From contig WOFQ01000059.1 in NCBI GenBank assembly GCA_012184525.1, forward strand, positions 161,381-225,380: a DNA stretch of 64,000 nucleotides, written 5' to 3'. Below the pieces are notes generated by a model that saw only the letters and a program-made list of their open reading frames with translations, searched no databases and was not told the origin of the DNA. The position numbers and the translations under genes were made by a program. Positions 54,419-64,000 of this stretch are shown here, one piece after another (position 1 is the stretch's first letter; every line of letters begins with the position of its first letter). This stretch comes from Xenoacremonium recifei. Taxonomy: Eukaryota; Ascomycota; Sordariomycetes; Hypocreales; Nectriaceae.

Positions 54419-55573
54419 TTATTGTGATGTCCTGTGTTGTGGGAGGTCCCTTCCTTGATGACTGCTTTGCCTTATAAGTCAGCTTAGTACAGCCTTAATT
54501 GAGGCTGATAGATTACCTTTATCCTTCTTGGGAGGACTTAAATAATTATGATCTGAAGGGGTAGGGAAATCTATCTCTTTACCTCGTATACGGGACGACT
54601 CTCTCCGTTCCTCTACACCAAACCTGACTGTCTTGCGCGTAGTTGAATGATGGCCTGCAGCTAAATCTGTTACTCCCTTAGCCTGGGGGGTGTTAAGATC
54701 TATCTCTTGCCCTCTAGCTTAGGATGTCGGCATGGTAGGCAGTAGGGCCTTTGTAAGAGGGACTGCGGGCGCAGGGGAATCGAGTTTTATTGAAACCCCT
54801 TCTCAGAACTCTTCTTGATGAGACGGTGTAGTTGGGGGGGGGATAGAGCTTGCTCTGGGGGGGTATTAACACTGTAAAGTAATTAGCTGGTTATACTTTT
54901 ATGAATGCTGGATAGACTTCGGGTAGTAGGTAGTCTGGTATTTATATGCAGACCAGAAGGGGATCTTATCAGGATGGATAGTGGAAGGGATTGGTGCTTA
55001 ACTGTATTTACTCTGCGCAGCTATGCTGACTTTGGCCTTTGTTATTTCGGCAGTGGCGTGAGGTCTAAGCAGATTACCTTACTTAATAGATCTTATCTGA
55101 GATTTAATACCCTGCTTGCCCTTCTTGGTTATATCAGTACCTGTAGCCTTAGATAGGGGGAAAAAGAGGCAAGTCTTGGAGACGGGATTAATCTTGTGCT
55201 CTAAGATCTTGTGGATACTGTCTATTGATGAAGATTAGCTATAGATATAAAACAGGATGAACTAATCGGTAAATACCGCAGGTATAGCTTTATCGCCCTT
55301 CTCTTTATACTTCTTCTTGGCTAATTCGCGTATATATGCATGATTGGATGCCTTCTCTTAGACTGAAGAAGTGACGACCTACTTTCGCTCTTTAATCCTG
55401 TTGAATAATGTATTGAGGACACTATCGGGGGCATTCTTCGCGACCTTATTGTACCCATTAATTATGCGGTGGAGGATCTCACCATATCCTGTACGCCGAA
55501 TACGAGTTTAGTAATCCTCCCAGTTCAATAAATGAGGAGGAGGGGGCTCGGCCTCGCCCTAGCCGGCTATCTA
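54419..55573 (-). pseudogene. TpA-rich relic of an unknown protein-coding element
   Basis: On the complement, one frame reads protein-like segments for about 1.1 kb (for example GYGEILHRIINGYNKVAKNA, YIRELAKKKYKEKGDKAIPA, TTRKTVRFGVEERRESSRIR). Fifteen stops interrupt it: nine TAA, four TAG, two TGA. The TAA and TAG codons can come from CAA/CAG by C-to-T change in CpA, the RIP signature. The stop number itself is near what random sequence gives, so the call rests on protein-like composition and stop bias only. No family is recognised. The longest open stretch is about 80 codons, from 54719 down to 54479. Confidence 0.4.
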
Positions 55574-55596
55574 GAGCAAGCAAGTTAGCAGTCTGT

Positions 55597-55800
55597 GAGA
55601 AATACTGCGGGAGAAGTTACCCTATTAAGTGAGATACTGTGCGACCGTAGAATATGAAAACGCAGTGGTCTTGCGAAATTCTGACGGTGATGCGAAAATG
55701 ATGAGAAATACTGCGGCAGAAGTTACTGTATCGCTTGATGTGCTACCCGACCGTAGAAGATGAAAATTTGGTGGGCTTGCGAAATTGAAATGCGATGCAT
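55597..55800. repeat. 106-bp tandem direct duplication
   Basis: GAGAAATACTGCGG begins at 55597 and again at 55703. Within both copies AGAAGTTAC, GACCGTAGAA, ATGAAAA, GTGG and CTTGCGAAATT recur in the same order, with divergence between them. The copies are about 75 percent alike by eye. Confidence 0.8.
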
Positions 55801-56044
55801 TACTGGTGTCTTGAGGATGTATGAGGGACGTTCTCCAGTCCGAGCGGCGGTGCCAAAAACAGCAACTTCACACGCTTCGGCCCCGCTTCACCAGATGGCA
55901 CGCACCGTGTTTTGAATCGAACTCGGGGGAAAGGCGCGAGGCAGCTACAGTGATCTAAAGATTTTCTCGAATAAATTCTATACCTAAGCATCTATCTTCC
56001 TTCTCTTCATTTTCTGTTTTATCGGTTGTTCGTTGGGTCTTCCC
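55801..56044. other. Non-coding between the duplication and the secreted-protein gene
   Basis: Includes a GC-rich island (55830-55940) with a 63-codon minus frame of no recognised family. No RNA fold was supported. Confidence 0.35.
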
Positions 56045-56746
56045 TTAGTTGCTGTAGAGGCCAATTGCCTTGTCAATTTGCTTAGCAAGTCCGTTCAACG
56101 CATTCTTGACCTCCTGTGCCTCCTGACGAGGAAGAGCCTCGACTATGGCATCGCCGATGATCTGGTATTTGTCAGCCTAGCCGAAGGGTAATTAGTCTGG
56201 GATGCCCTTACATGGACAAAGTCTTGGATAAGGTTGAGAGCCGCCGAGATGGGTTTGCCAATAATGGGCAATTGCGACAGCACACCGGCCTTGTCGATGA
56301 TTACATCAATGACTTTCTCCGTGTTATCGACGAGCTGTCAAAGGTTAGAGTTCTCGCTCCGCTCAACATTAGAGAATCCCACCTTTTGAATGGCGTCAAG
56401 GACCTTTTCAGAGTCGTCGTCGCTGTATGTCGACCCATCGCTGTCATCAAAATTATCGGTGATATTGATTCCATTGTCAAAGAAATCTCTGAACCCGTTG
56501 ATTATGTCCTAGTCCTTGTAAGTTGCGGTCCAAAGATGGGGAACATCATCAAGCTCATACGTTGATGGGTCCTCCACCGGAGAGAAACTGGGAGGCACTT
56601 GAGGAGCCTAGGCTCTCTGCTGGGCTTAATAGGCCTTCAATCTCGTCTGCTAGGTTGTCGATGGTACTAACGACCTGGCTGGCGGGTGTGATGGCATGGG
56701 CCACTGAGGCGGCCCCAAGGGCAAAGAGGGTGAGAGAGAAACGCAT
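56045..56746 (-). CDS. Small secreted protein, HsbA-like
   Basis: Four exons on the complement, 56746-56561, 56508-56383, 56334-56212 and 56176-56045, all in phase, give 188 aa. The introns are GT-AG of 52, 48 and 35 bp; the last is very short. The first is GTATGA...GACTAG. Signal peptide MRFSLTLFALGAASVAHA, then ITPASQVVSTIDNLADEIEG, a pattern like the hydrophobic-surface-binding HsbA/cell-wall galactomannoprotein family (helical, about 150-180 aa, secreted). The acidic middle DDSDGSTYSDDDSE and the helical C-terminus EVKNALNGLAKQIDKAIGLY follow. No cysteines are seen in the mature part. A plus-strand frame over 56212-56565 is its shadow. The family call is tentative; secretion is well supported. 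Confidence 0.65.
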
Positions 56747-57867
56747 TTTGTGTGTAGGTAATTATAGGATTAGATGAAGAACCCAACGCTCTGTCGAGGA
56801 GAGATCGAGCGGTTATATAGACCTTTCAATTCTCGCCCTGATCCTGCTTCACTATTCGTTTACCCTAGTAATTATCAACTAGTTTGTAAAGCTTCCTAAG
56901 CGATGAGACATGGTCTGCACGAATACCAGATCTTACCATTCTCTCGGTCTTATTGTGTCCCCACGAGCCTCTATTAAGCTGTGATTATCATATAGCAGAT
57001 GCTAGTCGAAGAACTGGAACGTTGATTGGGATACTGAGGAATGGGGTATCGCCCAGAATATCCAGGATCTTCGCCAGGGCCCTGGCGAATCTAAGGGTCC
57101 GCGTTGATGAGACATTTTTAGGGACAATCATAGCGCATTGATCGAGAACTCAGCTGGCCATTCTATGGTAGACATCCACAAGGGAGATAGTAAAAAATTA
57201 CACCATATCTCTTCGCGAGTAGCGACATCAGCCGAGACATTTAGAATTGGGCAAATTGAAATTGAGGTCGAGAGTTCGTGAGACGGGGTCAAGCTCCGCG
57301 AAAAGAACAAAAACTCGGAGAAATTTCGCATTTTGTAACATTCCATGATCTATGAAAAGTACAGAGGTATTCGAAATCGGTTATCCACTTCTGACTCTCT
57401 CTTACTTATTCCGCACGGACATTTCTGGAGGGGCGTGTGCAAGATACAGTGTGTGGCCACATAATCACACAGTCAGGCGGTACCCCGATGAGCTGAAAGT
57501 GGACGTCCTCAACAAAGCCAGAATTTCCCTTTGTTTGCCCTTGTTCTTCAAAACATCCATTTCTGAACACAATGAAAAAATATCAACTCCGGGCCATAAT
57601 AGGGTTATTTCAGGTTATATATATCAAAATCAATCATACGGATTTCGTTCTCCTTTTCCCCCTTCTCACGGATCACTCCTGTCGCTCAACGCATCTTGTC
57701 ATGCTGCAACGGTGGCCATCAAACGGGATAGCCGACTCAAGGGCTCTTTGTGATGCAGGCAAGAGTTGCCACGTCACAAAGGAGACGCCATGTCTGCCGC
57801 CCGCCCATTCTCCTGGTCCGCGAGGCCAAAACATGACTTTGTCAACCACAATTAAGAACATCTCGTT
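56747..57867. other. Gene-free, AT-rich upstream of the transposase
   Basis: No gene supported. Promoter of the secreted-protein gene on the left; presumably the left end of the DNA transposon somewhere before 57868, but no terminal inverted repeat could be matched by eye. Confidence 0.4.
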
Positions 57868-58872
57868 ATGGCCCCAAACCTCGCTGCTTCTCAACATGCG
57901 CTGGTTCATGACATGATCCTCGCTAGATATAAGAATGGTGTCATAGCCTGCACCGTCAACTGCGGACGAAGCTCCGTCCGGCGAATTCGCACGAACATGG
58001 AATGCTATGGATCAACCAAGGCCCCCGCGAATGGCGTTGGCCGTCGCCGGACCCTGAGTCCTCCCATGCTTACTGCATTGCTTGACCGACTAGCTGTGAA
58101 GCCCAATATGTTTCAAGACGAAATGGCGGAGTTCCTCGAGAAAGAATTTGACACTACTGTCCCATCCTCCAATCTTAGCCGGTCGCTGAAGGCAGCACGG
58201 TGGTCCAGTAAGGTCGCACGACGCGTTGCGATGGGGCGGAATGATGACCTCCGAGACTACTACCTTTATAAACTTTCATCCTTCAAGTCTTATCAGCTGG
58301 TCTACGTTGACGAGTCTGGATCTGATAGGCGGGTTGGAAGAAGACGTTTCGGATGGGCTCCAAAAGGCGTGACACCCATTCAGATGGATCAGTTCCACCG
58401 CGACCAGAGGTATCAGATTCTCCCAGCATACAATCAACAGGGCATCTTGCATTACCAGATCTTCCCTGGCAGCACGGATAGTGCGGTGTTCGAAGACTTC
58501 ATCGAGCAGCTCCTCCATCACTGCGGTGAGTGGCCGGGTCCCAACTCGGTGCTTGTAATGGACAATGCATCTTTCCATCGATCTCCAAAGATCCAGCAGA
58601 TGTGTGACGATGCTGGCGTCAAGCTTTTATATCTACCTCCCTACTCGCCCGACTTTAACCCAATCGAGGAATTCTTCGCAGAGTTGAAGGCTTTCATCCG
58701 GCGTCACTGGCACGAGAACGAGCATTTCCTCAAGATAGACTTCCGATCTTATCTGGAGTGGTGTGTGGATAGGGTTGGCGCAAGACAGGAGAGTGCGGAA
58801 GGGCATTTTGGTCACGCTGGAGTTACTATTGAGGAACCACCAGAGGGAAGCCATCAAGGTGAAGTAATTTAA
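57868..58872 (+). CDS. Tc1/mariner-type transposase (intact)
   Basis: An intronless 334-aa frame. The N-terminal helix-turn-helix region contains ACTVNCGRSSVRRIRTNM, followed by a second HTH-like segment (LAVKPNMFQDEMAEFLEKEF). The DDE catalytic triad is complete: VYVDESG, VLVMDNASFH and PYSPDFNPIEEF, with 34 residues between the second Asp and the Glu, the DD34E spacing of the Tc1/IS630 group. Nothing is broken, so the protein could be active; mobility also needs terminal inverted repeats, which I could not locate. It ends 39 bp from the convergent neighbour, raising the possibility of one two-gene element. Confidence 0.9.
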   Translation: MAPNLAASQHALVHDMILARYKNGVIACTVNCGRSSVRRIRTNMECYGSTKAPANGVGRRRTLSPPMLTALLDRLAVKPNMFQDEMAEFLEKEFDTTVPSSNLSRSLKAARWSSKVARRVAMGRNDDLRDYYLYKLSSFKSYQLVYVDESGSDRRVGRRRFGWAPKGVTPIQMDQFHRDQRYQILPAYNQQGILHYQIFPGSTDSAVFEDFIEQLLHHCGEWPGPNSVLVMDNASFHRSPKIQQMCDDAGVKLLYLPPYSPDFNPIEEFFAELKAFIRRHWHENEHFLKIDFRSYLEWCVDRVGARQESAEGHFGHAGVTIEEPPEGSHQGEVI

Positions 58873-58911
58873 ACAAAATGTTACTGAAGAATTGAATACA
58901 GTTGCAAGTGA

Positions 58912-60213
58912 TTATTCCGACTCCACCGCTTTCTCCTCTTGAAACCAGATTTCAACATCGTTCACCCATCGCCTGGCAATACCCACTTTGATGCCCTTCT
59001 CGATGAAGAACTCGGTATCTTGATCCATGCGGATCTGTTCTAGATCGAGTCCCTCCTCCAACGTGAGGCGACACGCTCTCTGAAACTCTAGCTTCCAGGC
59101 ATTGTTACTAACCTTGGAGCAGTGCCAGCTGCAATATGTGGTGACGTTGACATCGCGCATCCCCGTGATGCCGAGATACGCCGGAGCCTGCAAAGGAGCT
59201 TCGGCGAGCTGAGACGCTGATCCTGTGTCACAACTGTCCGATGAATGGCCTGGATGAGTAGGCATCATATTTGTAATGTTGATCGGCCGAGCATCGGACC
59301 CTGAAGACCTCCTGCGTTTTCTCTTACGCTTAGAGTCCTGATCCTCTTCTGCATACAGTAAGTCGCGGATATCGGGTGGGACATCGTCGTGTGATTCCAG
59401 GGTGTTGCCCAACCGGACATACTCGATGAGCTTTCTCAGATGATGGGTCTTGAGCTTGTAGTGTTTCTTGCCGACACTATCGACCCAACACTGCGGTCCA
59501 AGGCCGCAAGGAGATCCCGTGCATCGAAATAAAGCATAGACTCGCTTCCAGATTGCAGGTTGACCAGTGACAGCCTCTTCTTCATGTATGTCGACCGACC
59601 GTTCGGCGAGTTGGGTGGCGGTGGCACTTCTGCCACCCCTACCGCGTACGAGGGTACCGCCATTTTGACTAGCTTCGACGTAGTTGAAGGATATGCTAAG
59701 CCTCAGCCTCTTCCCAATGAGCAGCAAGTGACTCCACGTCTTCAGCTGTCTCTCTATGACCCTCCAGTCTATGTTGAGACCATCAAACCGTTTGTTCAGG
59801 TCTCTTTCGCCTCGATCGTTGACAGAAACCACGAGGTCCGTATCGTCGACAGTGAAAGACCTGTCAGCGGGCAGCTTCTTCTCGGCTAGTCTTTCCAGCT
59901 TGGGTCGAAGGAGAGTGGCCCAATATGCACTGGGGGCCAGCACGAGGTTCGGCTCGGTATCTCTACTAATACTTCGGTTATTAAGCGTTAGCTTCCACTC
60001 GATGGAGTAGTGGATGCAAGTCGGTGGCTGTTCGTCGTAAGCCAGCGTTTCGTCCCAATCGGTGAGCTGCAGCAATGGCAGACTAGTGGGATGATTTCCG
60101 GGTTGATCAAGTGGACTCGTGTGACGCAGCGATGTTGGCTGGGAGACGATTACGGGACTTTCGTCTGCATCTTCTGATATCCAGTCAAATTCGTCGCTGC
60201 CGTTGTAGCTCAT
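58912..60213 (-). CDS. Unknown nuclear-looking protein, convergent with the transposase
   Basis: 433 aa from MSYNGSDEFDWISEDADESP; the frame continues upstream to 60306 without a better start. Conserved-looking blocks: IHYSIEWKLTLNNRSISRDT, VVSVNDRGERDLNKRFDG, a Cys-rich stretch CTGSPCGLGPQCW followed by DSVGKKHYKLKTHHLRKLIE, and a nuclear-localisation-type patch KRKRKRRRSS. I recognise the general pattern of a protein that occurs in many copies in filamentous-fungus genomes, of unknown function. Its short distance to the transposase suggests it could be a passenger or accessory gene of the same element. It could also be an independent gene next to which the transposon landed. Confidence 0.6.
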   Translation of the reverse strand: MSYNGSDEFDWISEDADESPVIVSQPTSLRHTSPLDQPGNHPTSLPLLQLTDWDETLAYDEQPPTCIHYSIEWKLTLNNRSISRDTEPNLVLAPSAYWATLLRPKLERLAEKKLPADRSFTVDDTDLVVSVNDRGERDLNKRFDGLNIDWRVIERQLKTWSHLLLIGKRLRLSISFNYVEASQNGGTLVRGRGGRSATATQLAERSVDIHEEEAVTGQPAIWKRVYALFRCTGSPCGLGPQCWVDSVGKKHYKLKTHHLRKLIEYVRLGNTLESHDDVPPDIRDLLYAEEDQDSKRKRKRRRSSGSDARPINITNMMPTHPGHSSDSCDTGSASQLAEAPLQAPAYLGITGMRDVNVTTYCSWHCSKVSNNAWKLEFQRACRLTLEEGLDLEQIRMDQDTEFFIEKGIKVGIARRWVNDVEIWFQEEKAVESE

Positions 60214-60306
60214 TGTGTTTTGGTTCCATGGGGAGGCTATGAAATGAAGAATGGAAGTCGAAAGGAAACAAGGCAACACCAGGACTTCCATTCTCAAAGA
60301 GACCAT

Positions 60307-61305
60307 TCAAAGGAAGGGTCTCCATCCGCCCTTGCTGTTTCTTTGACCAAAGAGGCTCCATTCTCTAGTCTTCAAAGAACACTGGAACTTCATCCTATGA
60401 GTGCCATATGAATAGGTTCCCTACTAATCCTTTCGCTACTGACCCCTTCCCAGCTTCCATTCATGCTAATCCGAGTTCGTTGATTCATTTCGAATTCAAC
60501 ATGTCTAATTCAGCTCGTTACCCAGCAGCCTCGCTCGTCTGAAGTCAGGCTTTGGGTGTTCTGGTGACAGGAAACTGTTTCTATAAAGAACCAGGCACCT
60601 ACCTGGCTTAACGCTGATCTTACCTTGCTTTACCCGTCGGAGGTTAGGGGATGAGCCAATCAACAATCGCATATGATGGACTGAAACGTCACGGAACGGG
60701 GCGGCAAGGTTAACCCCCACCCGCCCTTGCTTATTTGTGGAGACGTCTTCCCTCAGAGGGCATTTGCATCGCCTGGGACTAAATTTTCTTGAGAAATGGC
60801 TAGTTATAGTCCTACCCTATAGCTTAATATATTCAGGATTAATTCTATGTCTTCATCTAGCTAAACTATGAAATGAGTTCGTATATCGAAACTATTATTA
60901 TGTTATGAAGACTCATAGAACGCATCGGTTAGTATTTCCTCATGGCTTCTCTTGATGAATTACGTGGCGATAATAAATAGGATCTTATCTTCCGAGACGA
61001 ATAGGAGGTGCCAGTCGAAACGGCAAGGGTGACAGCGGGTTCTCGCAGAAAAGTACAATACTCACGTGATCAATGATAAGAGAATATGAATGGTCAATCA
61101 TGATTATATAAGAAATGTCGCCCCATATGGACCTTCCGTCATCGAAAGCTGACTCCATCCTCCGCAACCTACATTTATCCCTCAAGGTTTGACACGATCT
61201 TGGTGGCCCCAGCCACATCGTTCCGACGCTAAGCCTCGCCAATCTCTCTGGCATTGATACTAATCCCCGTCTTGATACCAGGTCTGCCTGATCCAACGGA
61301 AACAG
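60307..61305. other. Gene-free region before the NLR gene
   Basis: No gene supported. Contains a small inverted repeat CCAGG-CACCTA-CCTGG at 60591-60606, AT-rich DNA from 60780 to 60980, and presumably the NLR promoter. Confidence 0.4.
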
Positions 61306-64000
61306 ATGGACCGGAGCCAGCCAGCGGCAAACCCCTCATCTCCACCATTGAGGGTCCTGTCTCTCGGTAAGACACCATGCCAATCTAGACCCAGCCAGCT
61401 ACTAATAGCCCTAGATGGTGGCGGTATCCGTGGTCTATCTAGCCTTTTGATACTGGAAAAGGTCATGGAAGAAGTTCGACAAGCCAAAGGGCTCGATCAA
61501 GTGCCAAAGCCATGTGACTATTTCGATTTGATCGGTGGCACAAGCACCGGAGGGTATGCTTAGCGTTCCACTGTCTACTGGCTCTGTTGACAGAATTGCA
61601 GGATCATAGCTATCATGCTTGGAAGGCTGAGCATGACCGTCGACGAATGCATACGAGCATATAGGAAAGTCGCGCAGCAAGCTTTCGTCCCAAAGCGAAC
61701 CGCGATCTTTCCGGCACCTCCGAAAGGTGCTTTCTCTGCCACGCAGTTAGAATCGGCTATCAAACAAACGATCAGAGAACACTGCGTCGATTCGGAATGT
61801 GTGGAGCAACGGAAGCGAGGCATAGATATAAGAGAGACCTGCCCTCACGGAGAGATGGAATTTCGACATGAATCGTGCACAAAGACGTATGTTTCCCAAG
61901 ACTATGCGACTTGTCCTCCCTGACACCTTCACAGCGTTGTCCTGGCGATCACGAAAGACAACGTAGATGCTCCACCTACCCTGTTTACGACATATGACTA
62001 ATCAGCTAGTCTCTCGGGATGCACGATCTGGCAGGTTGCAAGAGCGACATCTGCCGCGACTACATTCTTCAAATCGATACGACTCGGTCGAGACAATGTC
62101 GAGTTTATTGATGCTGGTTTTGGCTACAATAATCCTTGTGAAGTTCTCATCGCAGAAGCTGAAAAACAATTTCCGAATAGGCAACGAATGCAGATCCTAA
62201 GCCTTGGCACAGGACTCGGAAATGTCGTTACCATTGATGATAAGAGAAGATCGATCCTCAAGGCACTTAAAAAGATGGCGACGACTTCGAAGACGGTTGC
62301 TATGCGACTTGATGAGAGATTTGGTGATGGTAAAGGCTATCATCGATTTGACGTTGAGCGTGGCTTAGAAGATGTCACACTGTCAGATTGGGAAAAGGCG
62401 AGTAGGATCTCTGCACACACGCGAAATTACCTGGCGGAGAATGAGAGACCAATCAAGAAGTTCGTCAACATGTTAACTGGAGCAGACGGATTTGAACCCA
62501 ATACGGGCGTGGTAGAGGCATCCAGGACAGAGAGTTAGTTTATGAGAGCTATACCGAGCACAGAGTCTACATTCCCAGCTAACATGCCTCAAGGCCGCAC
62601 TATTCATCACATCCCGCTCCCTAAAAATAAATATTTTGTGGAACGGACTGACACAATCAAAACACTCAAAGACATGCTCTTTGCACAGACAGATGCCTCA
62701 CGAGTTGCGCTTGTGGGGCTGGGCGGAATGGGTAAGACTCAAATCGCCCTTCACTTGGCTCATTGGGTGAAGGAGAAAAAGCCTGAGTTCTCTGTGCTTT
62801 GGATCCCTGCCTACAGCATGGCTAGCTTCGAGCAGGCATGCACAAAGCTTCTGGAAAGGCTCAAGATCCCATATTCGAAAGAGGATGACGCCAAAGAATT
62901 GGTCCAGCAGCATCTTAATTCTGAGAAGGCCGGAAGCTGGTTTCTTATCATCGACAATATTGATGATGCCGGCATCCTGGATGGGACAGAGCAGCAACAG
63001 GGAATCTACCATCTTCTTCCCCAAAGCGATAGCGGACGAGTATTGGTGACAACAAGATCACAAGAAGTTGCCGTGGCTGTCGCGGGCCGAGCAGTCATCA
63101 GGCTGACCGAGATGACTCCTGAGGAGGGCTCCAGTTTCCTAGCGAAGTCATTGATCGAGACGAATGGATTACAAGACTCTGATGCTACAGGCCAACTTCT
63201 GGACATGCTTACCTATCTTCCTCTGGCTATTGCACAAGCAGCAGCATACATCAACATAAACGGCATCTCAATCAAAGAATACATGCGACTTTTCCAAACG
63301 ACCGATCGCGATGCAGGCTCATTACTGGGCACCAAGATTCGCAATCACGCGCACTATAATACCAGCCAAGATGCCGTGGCAACGACTTGGACGATATCCT
63401 TCAATCAAGTCCGGCAAAAGAACCAAGGTGCCACAGCCTTACTTTCATTTATGGCCCATATCGAACCGAAAGCTATTCCTCGATCATTGCTGCCACATGT
63501 CGGAAGTGAAGAGCAAAAAACATCGGCTATCGGCATGTTATGTGGCTATGGGTTCTTGAGTCGACGTGAAGATGGGAACGTCTTCGATATGCACAGTCTT
63601 GTGCACTTGACAATAAAAATATGGATCGAGAACCAGGGGACATTCGAAAATTCAAGAGCGGATGCAATAAACCATCTTACAGTGATCTTTCCCACAGATA
63701 ACTGGGAGAATCGCGCTTTATGGAGAGAATACTTCCCTCATGCACTTAAGGCTCTGAAAGGAAAGATGGCTGGTAATGAGATTTGCCAGCTGGGATATTG
63801 GGTCGGGCGATGTCTATATGTGGACGGACGTATGAGAGAGGCAGTGGACTTGTTAGAGCAAGTGGTTGCGATACAGAAGACAACGTTGGCCGATGACCAC
63901 CCTTCTCGACTGGTATCACAGCACGAACTCGCAGGAGCATACCAAGCAAACGGACAGGTGAAGGAAGCAGTGGAGTTACTAGAGCAAGTGGTTGCGATAC
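61306..64000 (+). pseudogene. Patatin-NB-ARC-TPR NLR-type protein, in-frame stop, cut by window end
   Basis: Exons 61306-61366, 61409-61553, 61602-61886, 61935-62533 and 62594 to beyond 64000. Patatin phospholipase motifs: LDGGGIRG (oxyanion), GGTSTGG (nucleophile Ser) and FIDAGFGYNNP (catalytic Asp). NB-ARC motifs: P-loop VALVGLGGMGKTQIA, Walker B WFLIIDNIDD, RVLVTTRS and the GLPL-like TYLPLAIAQAAAY. TPR repeats begin at about 63830 with a 42-residue unit. An in-frame TAA at 61999-62001 follows TTYD inside the patatin domain. The only splice that avoids it (61969 GTAGAT to 62036 CAG) would delete conserved residues. Fungal proteins of this kind act in non-self recognition and regulated cell death. 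Broken or recently mutated is my reading. Confidence 0.8.

Noticed and set aside
55850..55950. Possible tRNA on the minus strand (GTTCGATTC-like T loop)
   Set aside because: No matching T stem, acceptor stem or anticodon arm could be folded.
56509..56560. Premature TAG and frameshift in the HsbA-like gene
   Set aside because: Both disappear when the 52-bp GTATGA...CTAG intron is removed, so the gene is intact.
56212..56565. 117-codon plus frame
   Set aside because: Shadow of the minus-strand secreted-protein gene, whose exons have a signal peptide and in-phase GT-AG introns.

Overview
The window is nuclear DNA of a filamentous ascomycete, most likely a Sordariomycete of the order Hypocreales. 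The reasons are short introns of about 42-77 bp with GTRNGT donors and CTAAC/CTGAC branch sites, no operons, and fungal-type proteins: PHO88, RAD14, striatin, Thi5/Nmt1 with a eukaryotic TPP riboswitch, a homeobox-C2H2 factor and a patatin/NB-ARC/TPR NLR. No RNA data were available; all exon boundaries were read by eye from splice consensus and from what each family requires.

Layout. 0.7-15.1 kb is a conserved housekeeping block: PHO88, RAD14, striatin, argininosuccinate synthase in 14 exons, tRNA-Asp(GTC), MRE11 and an F-box-like protein. 15-17.7 kb holds a decayed SNF2 helicase and a 26-bp tandem repeat containing TTAGGG. 18.3-25 kb has a Siw14-type phosphatase, a long gene-poor stretch and THI5 with a TPP riboswitch inside a 5' UTR intron. 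25-34 kb has two reductase/secreted-protein genes, a homeobox-zinc finger factor, an MFS transporter and a GNAT acetyltransferase.

34.2-48.2 kb is a compact gene cluster: phenol-hydroxylase-like flavoprotein, Baeyer-Villiger-type monooxygenase, membrane SDR, cytochrome P450, alpha/beta esterase, long-chain alcohol oxidase (GMC) and a small soluble protein. It has no PKS, NRPS or terpene cyclase. Each of its five promoter regions carries CGG-N7-CCG sites, nine in all. They are paired 51-54 bp apart in three promoters, and I found none in the MFS/GNAT promoter next door. I read this as an undescribed co-regulated oxidative pathway. The gene set fits hydroxylation, ketone formation, Baeyer-Villiger ester formation, ester hydrolysis and alcohol oxidation.

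48.6-50.9 kb is gene-free, followed by an amino-acid permease. 53-64 kb is accessory DNA: minisatellites, TpA-rich relic sequence, a 106-bp duplication, a small secreted protein gene, an intact Tc1/mariner transposase tail-to-tail with an unknown nuclear-looking protein, and a patatin-NB-ARC-TPR NLR. The NLR carries an in-frame stop in its patatin domain and runs off the window end.
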